Assembly: GCA_026874595.1 (NCBI GenBank)
Contig: CM049306.1
Location: 92,683,642-92,747,641 of the forward strand
DNA: 64,000 nucleotides
Source: Sipunculus nudus
Taxonomy: Eukaryota > Annelida > Sipuncula > Golfingiida > Sipunculidae
Direction of reading: 5' to 3'
Part shown: in pieces, positions 49,101 through 60,110 of the stretch
How the letters are laid out: each line of letters opens with the position of its first letter
How positions within the stretch are numbered: position 1 is the first letter of the stretch
Notes under the pieces: model-generated
The model's database searches: none
Told to the model about the DNA's origin: nothing
The model's input: the letters and a program-made list of their open reading frames with translations, nothing else
Translations under genes and position numbers: made by a program

Positions 49101-52100
49101 ATGAGGTAAGCAGGAGATTTGCATATACAATTAAGAACACAGTGTACGTGTAAGTTTTCGTGGAAGGAGCACGGCATTGAAGTTCCTCTTCAGAGCTATT
49201 CATAGTAGATGATCTAATTATCAAAAATACTGAGTGGCTGCTCATAAATCAACAATTTTGTACGGGTCGCAAAGTGCATAAGCGGAAATTCTTCTCAAAA
49301 TATTACTCATAAGAGCCACGGCGTCATGCGAATTGTGAAGAAGTCTGTTCGAATTCATTTTCTGAATGAGATGATAACTGTTTTATTGACGTCAACAAAC
49401 ATGAAATAGAACACCAAAGTAACTAGGTTTGGTAGGCAATAATTGTCTCATAGGTTTTTTTTAAATTTTATTTATGTATAATGATATGTTTTTATTTCAG
49501 TTGGGAGGGTTTGAACTTCCTTTTTTGAGTGCTGGCATTTTAGTGATTTTACTTGGATGTGCAACTTTTTTCATTTTACCTTCGACACAAGGTAATAAAC
49601 AATACAAATTTATTGTTAAAAGATGAATTGTACATTTTATGACGATCGCAATTAATATTTCAATTGCATTTTTTAAATAGAAACTTATGAGTGCCGTTAT
49701 AATATATGCTTAAGATGAGTTGTCCAGCACTGTAATTGTTCAAACATAAGTAACATTCAGTAAGTTGAATTTGATGTCGTTGTAGACTCATTTAATCCTC
49801 AGCACTTGAAACCAGAGTCGGAAGTGAGCTACTTAACCTTGCTGAGGAACCCTTATGTCATCATAATGATATCCTTTGGTTTTTTTGAAAGTCTAATGTT
49901 TAGTTTCATAAACTCGACTTTAGGAGTATATCTAGCAAAGCAGGTTAGCATACATTTAATTACATATAATTAATATTTTTTCAGCAAACGCTATTGTGCT
50001 GTTCATTCATTAACCTAACTTGATATGAATACAGAAAAGTAGTTAAATAAAGAGAAACACCCTTATATTAAGAACATAATAGTATATTATATCTTAAATA
50101 TATACTAAAATTAATAGATTATGAAAAAAATCATGCTCTGTTACCGTGTACTTTCATTTACAGTTTAATGCTGGCCCTAGTACAAGCAGCCTTGTTTTTC
50201 TAGGGATGGCGGTATGCTTTGCTCTTCTGTGTCCACTGATGGCTCGATTTATTGATAAAAAGGTAAGGTACACAAGTATGTTTTCCTGACACCCCATGAG
50301 GACATTAAACAATTATAAAACCGCTAAGAATAATACATATAATCTACTTCCTACTGTGTTTGTTGTTTCTCATTATTTCCATTATAGGCTTTGTACATTT
50401 CAACAGAGGATATTTTTAAAGAAAGTTAAAACTGCTCATACTTGTTATCATGGTTTCCTTGTCAGTAAAAAATGTGACCTAAAAGGGCCACCTATAAAAC
50501 ATTTTAAGGCCAAGGTCTTTAGAGATAGATTCCTTACAATTCTAAGGTTGAAACATTACCATTTTATCTTGAGTGGTCAATGAAATTCAACTATTCACTC
50601 ATGGGTAAAACATTAAATTTGAGAACTGCATAAATTACCACTGCACAATTTTCACAAATATTTTGCCACCTTCACAATAAAATATGCTTTGTTTCAACAT
50701 AAATAAAATTTATGTTTATAATATGTTGTCAGATCAATATGACGCCGGTCTTGCTGGTTATAGGCGCCTCCACGATTGCTGTGGCTCATATGTTTGTTGG
50801 ACCGGCACCATTCATACCACTCTCAAAGTATGCCTTAGTTTAATTAAGATCTTGCCAGTATCAGGCAAGAGCCTTATTGTTCAAAGATTTCAATTTTTGT
50901 TTTTAAATACACAAAATTCTGGCTATATGTGAGACAATAATAACGGTTTTGCATATATGCTGTATATAATAATATATAATATTTGAGCCAACAATAATGG
51001 TTTTGCTGACAAATAATGCACGTGAATATGCTGTTCTATTCTTACATTATAATAAAGTTCTTTGGTTCCTTCAAACCTTCATATATACTGTCTGTTTAGC
51101 TGAAGACTGTTATGGAACAATAACATATTCCTTATCGTTGAAACAATAACTAATTGAATAAATTGCATAAATGGCTGCCTTTTACGATCTTGGATTTATA
51201 AACCATTGAAATTATTATCAGATGGAATAAAGAGTTCTATATAGCTCTCCAAAATATTGAATTAACGTCATATTTTAAAAGAAAATGTGAAACATTGTTG
51301 TCACGTTGCAGAACCATGTGGATGACAATTATCAGTGCAGTAATCTGCGGGGCAGGTATGTCTTTGTCCGTCATAGTTTTCCCGGCGATCATAGACGCTA
51401 TTCAGTAAGTGAATATTCGCTTATTATATGTGCACTGTAATCATTACAGGTGAAACAAGTGGGTCAATACAAAACATATATTTTCTGTAGAATTAATGTG
51501 ATTTCTAGCTTGCTATGCGCACATATTAAAGAAATGTAGGAATTTTACGCCTCTGTGATGGATGTCTGGACTTGTTAATCTACAAGCGGTATATATAACA
51601 TGCGTCCATATAACATACTGTTGGCAAACAGTAAAACCTTGTAGCTCAAGGAGGTTGTCAAAAATGTGTTGAAATTGAAAGGTCCCTAGTTGCAACATCC
51701 CCATTGAATCACTATGATTCATCTGATTTTTCAACAAATGTCCCTGTTCAAAGTGTTAGAATCATTACCGGGGTCTCCGACATGTTATAAATCCTTGAGT
51801 AAAAACAAAACAAACAGTCAGTGTGTGGTGGGATCGGAGTTTTTTTGTACTATTTTATTAGTAGAATCCAGTCTTTGGTAAATAGACGTCAAAACAGGTT
51901 CCTTTAACTCTGACACGTTTGAATTTTCTTTCGTAAAATTTGTTTATGTTCACTCCCATGTCAAACAGAAAACGCAGAGAACGTAATCATAAAAGAGAAA
52001 CGGGTAGTGGATACAGATGGCCACTGAATATGAATGGTGCGCTAGATATTACATCGTTACGATTATATATAATAATTTCAATTTCAGAAGACAAGGTGTC

Positions 52101-53492
52101 AAAGCTAATATTTATATCAATGGACTTGTTCTTAGTATTCGGTTCACAATCTCCAAAGCCGGGTACGTATATATATGTGTCATACTGAGTGTCAAGAGTA
52201 AGATTTTCAATATCTTGTAATATGTTTAGATAAACAATTTAATAAGATATGTATAGAATAATGGTGATTTTGGCGCTTTCGTGTTTCAAATCGTCTGACC
52301 ATTGAATCATACTACAAATTTAAAATTATTTCCGGACATCATACAAATAATTCTCAGATTTTTACAAATTTCAGAAGTTTGACGGGACCTCTCCTCGGTG
52401 GGGCTTTAACGGAGAACTTTGGGTTTCCCACAGCGGCAACAGTTATCGGATTTCTCATGTTACCGACAGTAATATAAGCAGTATCTATTTAGTCTAAGTT
52501 CCAGAGACCTAAAAACTTTATATTATGATAACAAGTTGCGTTTCTCCTCCACAAAAATACCGAATAATATCTGCTACCTTTGGCATTTGGCCCTCTACCA
52601 ATGGTACACGTGTCGCCCGTGGCCCGTTCTAGAACAAGTTTCTTTTCTTTTGTGGGCTTGCAGTTTCGTGCTTTCACGCCCTTCAAATCCTTTCCCCATG
52701 CAAAAAGATAATGTTAATGGTAGTAAATGTTTTTCTCGGATACACTGGCCCTGCCGTGAATTTCCCGCGGGAATTACTAGCGAACTTCTAATATTATGTT
52801 AACTGCATTAACTGTAAATGCTCCCCCACCAAAACAGTTTACAGATATGTTTAAGATCGCTGTATTAATTTCATACATGTGAATCTTTCTTCTATTGAAT
52901 ACTTTCAATAAATTCTCCGAGAATCACATCGATGATAAAAATCAGTAAATACAAAACCAAAACATAATATATATGTTAACATACATACACACACATATAT
53001 ATATATATATTTTCGCTACAAAGTACACTGAGATGCATTCCTAAGATAAGAAAAAACTAGATAATTCATTAGGATCTTCATTAAACAAGCTAAATATATT
53101 TCTTTCATATTAAGTTAATCACAACTGCTTATTTTTAATTGATATTGGGGAAATGACTCGTTCTTAATGTAACGTTTGACGTCATTCTGTTCTTTCGATA
53201 TGTTTTTTTTAATAACGAACCTTTTTGTGTTTTTGTAATTTTGTCGCAGCTTTACAAATGTGTACCCCTTTAACCAATCTACTTCAGATGGAAAAAAAGA
53301 TTCCATGAATACTTCATTTACAAAGCATACATGTTTACATTTCAGCCTTTTTGTATGGCGCTCTATCAGATTTGGATATACTGCAGTAGCCGGAAAAAGG
53401 AAAAACTGTCAACGACCAGCACCCAGCAGGAAGAAAGCGTCCCTCTGTTAAAAGACGTTGAACATCCAGTTTCTACAAGCGCACAGAATTAA
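46135..53492 (+). CDS. SLC18B1-like: SLC18B1-like MFS transporter D, complete
   Basis: Thirteen exons: 46135-46419, 46723-46818, 47189-47262, 47634-47781, 49037-49105, 49501-49591, 49786-49943, 50164-50262, 50733-50827, 51312-51404, 52088-52162, 52375-52468, 53346-53492; 1524 nt, 507 aa, all GT-AG and in frame. The first 67 residues are hydrophilic and presumably cytosolic. Twelve hydrophobic segments follow: span 1 about 69-92, span 2 105-127, span 3 134-152, and so on, the last near 440-472. FFPQLAASRGV, MRYIGPKF after span 2 (the place of the MFS motif A loop), PPGASYIGLCIAIRSVEG, GPLIGAALYE and GPLLGGAL match SLC18B1 (vesicular polyamine transporter) in order. The tail has ESVPLL at 489-494, an acidic dileucine signal fitting an endosomal, lysosomal or vesicular location. 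The substrate is inferred from family only. Intron 4 contains a solo LTR. Human SLC18B1 is about 456 aa, so the extra length is mainly N-terminal. Confidence 0.87.
47034..47188 (+). repeat. 50-51-bp minisatellite abutting the exon 3 acceptor of transporter D
   Basis: Three copies start TCCATAAAGTGACGGTGTGG at 47034, 47084 and 47135 (the last altered). Each ends in a GATTTGTTTA-like T-rich stretch. The end of the third copy supplies the polypyrimidine-like tract and the ATATGTAG acceptor of the exon at 47189. Confidence 0.75.
47984..48876. mobile_element. solo LTR of a Ty3-type retrotransposon in intron 4 of transporter D
   Basis: 893 bp starting TGTTACA and ending GTAACA (terminal inverted repeat TGTTAC/GTAACA), flanked on both sides by TCAT, a 4-bp target duplication. 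Inside, in the plus orientation, are a TATA-like TTATAAATTA at about 48289 and AATAAA near 48714, the order expected of an LTR. There are no internal genes, so it is a solo LTR left by recombination. Ty3 assignment rests on the 4-bp duplication and the TGT..ACA ends. Confidence 0.65.
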
Positions 53493-53552
53493 GGCGTTAT
53501 AAATTTATGATTTTACTGCACACCGAACGGAAAGGAGGCGACAAGAAAACAA

Positions 53553-53558
53553 AATAAA
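53553..53558 (+). terminator. candidate poly(A) signal of transporter D
   Basis: AATAAA about 60 bp downstream of the stop codon, inside an A-rich stretch. Confidence 0.5.
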
Positions 53559-53631
53559 AAAACATTGCTGGACGATCATGAAAGTGACGATGTTACTGAC
53601 ACAATGTGTTCATAATGTGACATTGGTTAAA

Positions 53632-53800
53632 CAGTGGCGGATCCGGGGGCGCAGTACCCCATTTGACACCCCCACCTTTTGGATACGAAACAACCTTTTT
53701 TTAGGGTTTCAAACCAAATTTTGCGACCCTGACACCCTCCTTCTTGCCCAGTCTTCCTGGGGGTGACACTCCCCTTTCCAAAATCCTTGATCCGCCCCTG
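53632..53800. mobile_element. MITE-like element with GGCGGATC terminal inverted repeats, copy 2
   Basis: 169 bp starting CAGTGGCGGATCC and ending GATCCGCCCCTG, bounded by GGTTAAA on the left and TTTAATT on the right. It lies about 140 bp downstream of the stop of D and close to its poly(A) signal. Same termini as the element at 14367-14559. Confidence 0.6.
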
Positions 53801-55108
53801 TTTAATTTTCGACCAATTAAATTAGTTAATATCATTCGATAATCAAAGAATAGTTTCAGCCGTTCTTTAATAACTATGGCCCTTCTTCATCACGGAATCT
53901 TGCTGTTTTGTATTCGCCGATATCCTATCGAAGACGCCATCATTATATATAAACTTGAATGATAAAAGAGTTATTTTAAGGCTTCTGGATTAAGTTGCTA
54001 TACGCATGGGCTGGGAGATAATCTACGTTATACCAAGTCGTTTCTTAATTTACTTGGGTTTCCCTAGAGGCCTTGGCGAGTATCAAACGGAGGACCGTAA
54101 GCCATATTTATTTATTTATTTTATTTTAACCTATCTATATTAAACATGAAGGCTGCTTTAACGAGGTGTAAGCAAACCAACAATACGGGCCATATTCAGC
54201 TGTCACCAGCTGGCATCACTCATTTCAGCCACAGCTGTTGGTTGGTTGGTATGTTAAAGCATGACTAGCCGTGACAACCCGACTCAGTAGTTAGTCAGTA
54301 TGCAATGATAATTGGGCTGGTAAACCTACTTGAGAATCACAGTGGTCTTCAATCATGTTGCATTCATATTGTGGTAAACAGCCCATAATCTTAACATTAT
54401 GCTATGAGTGATGAATCAACACAAGAGAATACATGTTAACTCACAACCCAAACTGAAACTCCGTCTCTATGGTCATGAGTCATTTCCTGTATCGCGTATA
54501 AGTTTGCTGTGTCAAGTAACCCGTGCGAGCCATGCCTGTATTCATGCGGTCAGAAACTCAACAAACATGCGGAGGGGTTTACCAATATGCTGAGCCAAAA
54601 CGGAACTTTTCTCGCTCATGTTCGGCGTTGTTAGGAAGTACACTAAAAGTACACTAAAACGATTAGTCTGGTTTATGTCAATTGACAGTGTACTTGTAAG
54701 CCATGAGGCGTTGACAAAAATTATGAAAATATTTGCATACTCATGGGGCCTTATAATGCTTACCTCAGACCTAGATGTAAAGGCACTCAGACAGCCAGTA
54801 ATCTGGGCGTAATGTCAGAGGGCCGATATGGCGCTAAGCATGACAAACCATTGCTTAAGTATCCCGTTTTGAAAATATTGATATAAAAAAGTTCTATTGT
54901 TCATTTCTTCTACAAAGCAACTCAATATTTCGTAACTACTAAAAATGTTCAAGGAAAGTTGTGTCCACATTGTCATTTGTACTGCTTAAAAAAAGTATTA
55001 TTTCTTTTGCAACAAAAAAAAAAGCTTTCGCGTACATAAACATATTTGCAATTAATGTACATGAACGTTCTCACTTAAAAATGGTATGTTTTCATACGAA
55101 GATGTAAG
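53801..55108. other. intergenic stretch between transporters D and E
   Basis: No exon recognised, in particular no equivalent of the first two exons of D ahead of copy E. Most of it is the dispersed repeat at 54270-54790. Confidence 0.55.
54270..54790 (+). repeat. dispersed ~500-bp repeat, copy 1
   Basis: Colinear with 63495-64000 and in the same orientation. Shared blocks include ATAATCTTAACAT, AACTGAAACTCCGTCTCTATG, GTCATTTCCTGTATCGCGTA, TGTATTCATGCGGTCAGAAA and GTCTGGTTTATGTCAATTGA. I estimate roughly 75-80% identity by eye. Neither copy shows a coding frame or obvious terminal repeats. Confidence 0.7.
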
Positions 55109-56880
55109 CAATGGGACAAAGGTTCTTGTTTGTAACTGGTATACTTTTAACAAGAGGATGTTCACTTTTGTTTGGGTAGGTACGATAAACTGTTGCTAAT
55201 TATAATACTTTTTTTAAAACATACATTCTTTAAATTGAAATCCCTTATATTTTTAAAAAATTAATAAAAGTATTAAAGCGATGGCACATTTTCGCCCTTT
55301 GTTGACATTGATCTTAACCATATTGATTTCAGTTGGACCATTTATATCCATTAATCATGACAACGACAGATATTCAGCAAATAAGAAAAATGTATGGATT
55401 CGAGGAACTTTCTAACCAAGTTTAATTTATCTGTAGTTTTCTTGAATCATGTCCTCCAGGCATTCCTTTTATCAGTAGAAGGGACAGGGGCGACTGCATT
55501 TTCAGTAGTTGGCTTTGCCCTTCTAACTGGTACCCTTTCCTGAAAGAGTAGCGTTCTTTTCAGCTGGTTTAGCACCTTATACCGTGAACCAGAATAAACC
55601 GAAGTATATTATTTCATCCAAGTTTAACCAAAAGTGTACCGGAATAAGATAATATAAACATAACATCTTCCATTACGTCACTCGATATTTGTCAATTACA
55701 GTCTTCATGTTATTCTGATGAAATTATATTTTTTTCTTGTCTTTAAATCACCTTCAGTGGATGTAGAATAAATGGTATAGTAGAGGTATCATGGGTATAT
55801 TATTAGCTGATGAACTCTAATTCAGGTTAACTCCATTTGAATGGTATTGATTATTTGATGAGCAGGGATTGTCCCCTACTGTTCATGGTATAGTATTAAC
55901 TGTTGGCCCGGCCATCGGTGGCGCCCTCTATCAGGTAATGATAAAACATTAACTTACTGGCCCATAACGGCACATTCATACAGGGAGAGTACTCGTGGTC
56001 CAGCTGATATTTCCGACAACAAATCTGAAGAAACACTTGGATTTGAGCTTCTTGGGAATCTTCCATACTTTTATTAAGTCACTGAACAAAATCAGCGTCT
56101 GTGTTCACGGCCATGTATGAAGCTGCGCCCATGTATAAAATCATTAATTTTCACACCTCCATCTCAAACCAGGAATTGCAGGAACATATTTCGTATGATC
56201 CAATATAAAAAAGAATACTTGACGGACACTGCCCATTTTGAAATATGCAAATAACATCTGACGTCAGCCAAACCTTTACTGACTGATCACTTCCTAAGTC
56301 TTAAATATACATTTTACTGCTTCAAAATTCATTCTTTCAGAAAATACAGAAACTGGTGATGATAAACAGTGTGTTCCGGGACTTTGCTGAAAGAGACAAC
56401 GATAGTCATATTGCTTTCTTTCATGATTTCGTATTCACGAGACCTGAGTTTCTATGATGCCTTTTCCTGACGGAACAGGTAACCACATTTCTGGAAATAT
56501 GACATAAGATTCAGGAGAAGACAATGAAATGCGTGGTCACATGAAAAACTTAGTTTCAATCTTCCTTTATTCTTAATACATGGAGTCTGGTGATATAATG
56601 GTTAGGGTTTGCGTCTCTTTCAAAAGATTTGTGCCCAAGGTTTTTACGGCAAGGGACTGAGAAAGGCTGCTTTAAAAATAACAAATATACCACAAATCAT
56701 ATTTTCTTAATGTTCTACTTATTCGCCAGCGGTTTCACCTTGGACCAGGTAGTGTCAGTATAGTTTTCTTACTGATGACCCTGTGCTCTGCCATTTGTGG
56801 TCCTATATTCGGTCGTCTTGGAGATTCAAAGGTAAGATCTGAATTGTTACAGTCCTTCACCATTTTATGCTGATAGTTGC

Positions 56881-56964
56881 ATGTTTTGTGACCTCGGATC
56901 TCTAAGCTTTAATATGTAAATGCTGCTTTATATATATATATAGCTTAGAGATCCGAGGTCACAA

Positions 56965-56969
<5 letters not shown>
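56881..56969. repeat. perfect 28-bp inverted repeat (hairpin) beside (TA)n
   Basis: Arm 56881-56908 and arm 56942-56969 are exact reverse complements (ATGTTTTGTGACCTCGGATC continuing to AAGCT). A 33-base AT-rich loop separates them. The right arm runs straight into a (TA)n run ending about 57004. It lies inside an intron of pseudogene E. Confidence 0.9.
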
Positions 56970-57008
<39 letters not shown>

Positions 57009-58009
57009 TTTGGCACTTGTGAGTAAATTGTGCTTTCACAGGATCCGCGTTGGCCACTCTGAATCAGTGGTTATTTGGTGGTTGGCGTTGCACTCCTCTT
57101 TGCCGGTCCTGCCAAAGCAAGTATTTTGCCTTGATAAACAAAAGCAGGTTCTAATCCGTGTGTACACATGAGAAATAATTTTATGTAACTGCCCTATCGT
57201 GGGGCATCATACTGATAAAATGAAATATGTAAAGAAAAAAAAATAGGACTTCCTTGTAGCAATTGTTTGGAGTCGTATGAAATATATCTCATTGGACCTT
57301 GTGGCTGACTGTCAGTAGCGTAGTTATCGGAAATGCTGCTTACGTCGTCATGATACTTGCGGTGCCATCAGTTTTGGAATATTTAGAGTAAGTTTAAATA
57401 ATTCGATTTTTCATATCCGTGTGATCTTTCATTACTGACGAAAATGACCATTATGCGGATGACGAAGGTAACCTGGTGATTTTTTTAGATGAAACACAGC
57501 GCTGGCTTTCAGAATTACACATTAAAGCATCAGTTTATGCGACATTATTTGAAAATTTCATATTATGAACTATTTATCAAGACATTTAGCACAGCAGTTT
57601 ATGGGTAACAGTGAAACATATTAATTAACCAACTTAAAATCCAATAATGTTCATGTATTTGTTTCGCTAATTTGTCAGTGATGCGTATGTGATATTTGAG
57701 AAAGTTGTATTGGTCAAAATAAAGCAAAACACATATACATCAAAAAGAAAACAAGGCTAAAATATATCTGAAAAATATTCTGGGACTAGTTTCTGGCCTT
57801 CGTTTTATGTCATTCACGGCTGAGTAAGAATAAACAAATAGCAAGATAAATCATGAAAAAAGCCTAACATAGAAATCAAAAGATGCACTTTTTTCAGCGT
57901 TTATGATTGAATGTTTGTTTACAGTAAAATGTAACCTGTTCAAATGTAAATGTTATATTGCCTTATTCTGGCAATACTTTTCTGACCTGTTTAATCTGAT
58001 TAAACGCTT

Positions 58010-58011
<2 letters not shown>

Positions 58012-58044
<33 letters not shown>
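58012..58044. repeat. (TA)n microsatellite
   Basis: About 32 bases of TA with one AA interruption. Confidence 0.85.
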
Positions 58045-58046
<2 letters not shown>

Positions 58047-58107
58047 GTTACAAAACCATTGGGTTTTAAAGTGCTCAACTAATACAAGGAGCTGTAATAC
58101 ATATATT

Positions 58108-58141
58108 TCAGGACTTAAACACACTTCTGTGTGTTAATGTC

Positions 58142-58145
<4 letters not shown>
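58108..58145. repeat. imperfect 17-bp hairpin beside (AT)n
   Basis: Arms 58108-58124 and 58129-58145 pair at 15 of 17 positions with a four-base loop (TTCT). The right arm continues into an (AT)n run to 58187. The arrangement resembles the hairpin at 56881-56969. Confidence 0.75.

Positions 58146-58187
<42 letters not shown>
58146..58187. repeat. (AT)n microsatellite
   Basis: About 20 uninterrupted units. Its end forms ATATATAG immediately before the last exon-like piece of pseudogene E. Confidence 0.9.
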
Positions 58188-58190
<3 letters not shown>

Positions 58191-58319
58191 GTCTGATCGG
58201 TCCTATTCTGGGCGGTGTTTCACTGAGCGACTCGGGTTTCCGGGAGCCTCAGTCGCAATGACATTACAAATCCTCATTTCAGTTACACCGGTGCAACCAC
58301 GATACTAAAGTAAGCGAAA

Positions 58320-59540
58320 TTAATGGTATGACATTAGATACCAACAAGTATAACATTAAATGTATTTTCGATATAAATATGATTTAGGTATTTTTTTCTT
58401 TATAAAATATTACCTACCTATAGGGTCACTTCACAGACTTCGCTCTCATCACGAACATCATGTTGTATGTTATTTTTGGATACATTTTATAATTGCTTGG
58501 CTTTAAAACAACTTTTGACGATACTCTATATTTCTGAAGAGAGATATGACAGTTTTTAAACTAAGAGGTTACCCTTACCCCTACTTGATTAATCATGATT
58601 TCAGATATTAAGGAAAGTAGACTATTCTTCAATGGTGACCCTAATTTACATATTAAATTAAATTATTAAGGTAACCGTTACTAGTATGTTTTTTTATCTT
58701 TGACGATGAAAACCTAGGTCAAGACACAATATTTGACCAATTATCATGTTCAGATCTTGAGATATCGAAGAAAATAGAATTTTCGTCAATGGCAGCCCTA
58801 ATTTGCATATTACAAAGGTTGCTCAAGGTCATCGAAAGGAAAACCCAACTAAAAAGTATCAGAAGACCCCGACCATTACAAATCCATGAAAAACCTTGTA
58901 CTATAGACAATACATAGGTATCACTTACTGGCAACTCGACTTAAATGTCCGTATAGCATGATTAACCACTTCATTCTGGCTAAATCTATTGGCCTATACC
59001 TCCATCTTGTATTCAAGACCGGTCGCGCCATCTGCAAATGTTTTTTTTGTGGCGTTCATCCGTCTGTTTGCTTTAGGTAAAAATCGCTCATATCTAAGGA
59101 GTAGATGGATGCACCAGCTTGAAATTTTGGCATGTTCATCCGTCTTGGGTAGCTTTGTTGTAAACCAGAAAGTTTGCGCCACCTACTGTTCTGTTTTATA
59201 GAATACATTGATGCACTTGTCTCATTAGTGGCTTAGTGACTCGGTCTGAAATCTTGCGTGGTGAATCCATCTGCACATATATGAGGAGTATTATTGGCAT
59301 CACTGATGTGAGACATTGCGAGTCATGTTATGTCAGGAGCATTCCATGCCTTACTTTACCCATGCCACTGTGATATGGCGGATACATGTAGTCGCTTGTC
59401 GACTTCCGTATTCTAGCTTATGTTAGGTAATTATCTCCATGTAGTAGGCACCTTGATAAAATGACCTGTTTGGTCTTGTCTCGAGGGTGCCGACATTAAA
59501 ATGTTACACTGTATTTGGTATTTGTTGGTATGAATTTTTG
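58320..59540. other. intergenic stretch with internal duplication
   Basis: No exon seen. At about 58560-58680 and 58705-58830 two diverged units share TCATG(A)TTTCAGAT, TTCAATGG(T/C)..CCCTAATTTACATATTA. A further short-repeat patch at 59020-59200 contains GTTCATCCGTCTGTTTGCTT and AGTAGATGGATGCACCAGCT. Confidence 0.45.
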
Positions 59541-59559
59541 AAAAAAAACGAAAAAAGTT

Positions 59560-60110
59560 TTATTCGATTTTTAGGAAAGGATGTAATGTAGTCAACCAAG
59601 TTTGTATTAACAATGTTGGAATTACGATTGTTAATAATCATAAATACCTTGGTACAATTATTCAGGATAATCATAAATTCTGATAATGTTGATGAAAAAG
59701 TAAAGAAGGCAAATAAACGGCTCTTTTTCTTAGAGAGGTTAAATTTGTTGGTGTAGATAACACTATTTTAAGATTTTTTTATTCTTCTGTCATTGAAAGT
59801 GTTGTTGTATTTGTTATCATTGTGTTGTACAAAAGTGCATCATCCCCTGTCGACAGGTCTCACCTAGACCGAGTGAAACGGACAGCTCAGGGGGCTATTG
59901 GTCCTCCTGTAGATTCATTTAATGAAGTATATACGAGTAAAGAGAACTTAAGAAAGTCAGGACTTCACTGAATGATGCCTCTCATCCTTTGCATGATTAT
60001 TATGAATTGCTGCCATCTGGCAAAAGACTACGTTCACTAGCATGTAAAACTAGTCGACGTATGCAATCATCTGTACCCTTTTCTATTACATTGTGCAGTA
60101 CATGTTTGAG
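59560..60110 (+). pseudogene. LINE reverse transcriptase C-terminal remnant
   Basis: The plus strand reads, with at least one stop and two frame changes, KYLGTIIQDN (the YLGxxI motif), VKKANKRLFFLERLN, GVDNTILRFFYSSVIESV, SHLDRVKRTAQGAIG and DYYELLPSGKRLRSLACKTS. This is the thumb and 3' end of a jockey/CR1/Rex-type non-LTR element. The same blocks occur in the fragment at 19330-19880 on the other strand, so both probably come from one clade. The catalytic part is absent here. Confidence 0.75.

Larger units (their letters stand above)
55109..58300 (+). pseudogene. decayed third SLC18B1-like transporter (copy E)
   Basis: Exon-like pieces in the order of C and D: 55109-55175 (FLFVTGILLTRGCSLLFG, but TAA just before it where D reads on), about 55443-55545 (CPPG..VEGTGATAFSVVG, with an internal deletion and a stop), 55866-55934 (GLSPTVHG..GPAIGGALYQ, 69 nt), 56733-56831 (FHLGPGSVSIVFLL, 99 nt, acceptor unclear), about 57080-57119 (LVVGVALLFAGPAK, shortened), 57295-57387 (TLWLTVSSVVIG, 93 nt, acceptor AG lost) and 58190-58290 (GLIGPILGGV, then a frameshift before GFPGASV). 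Three pieces keep exactly the exon length of C and D. The two N-terminal and the last exons are not found. The sequence is more distant from C and D than they are from each other, so it is an old duplicate. Non-functional as it stands. Confidence 0.75.
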
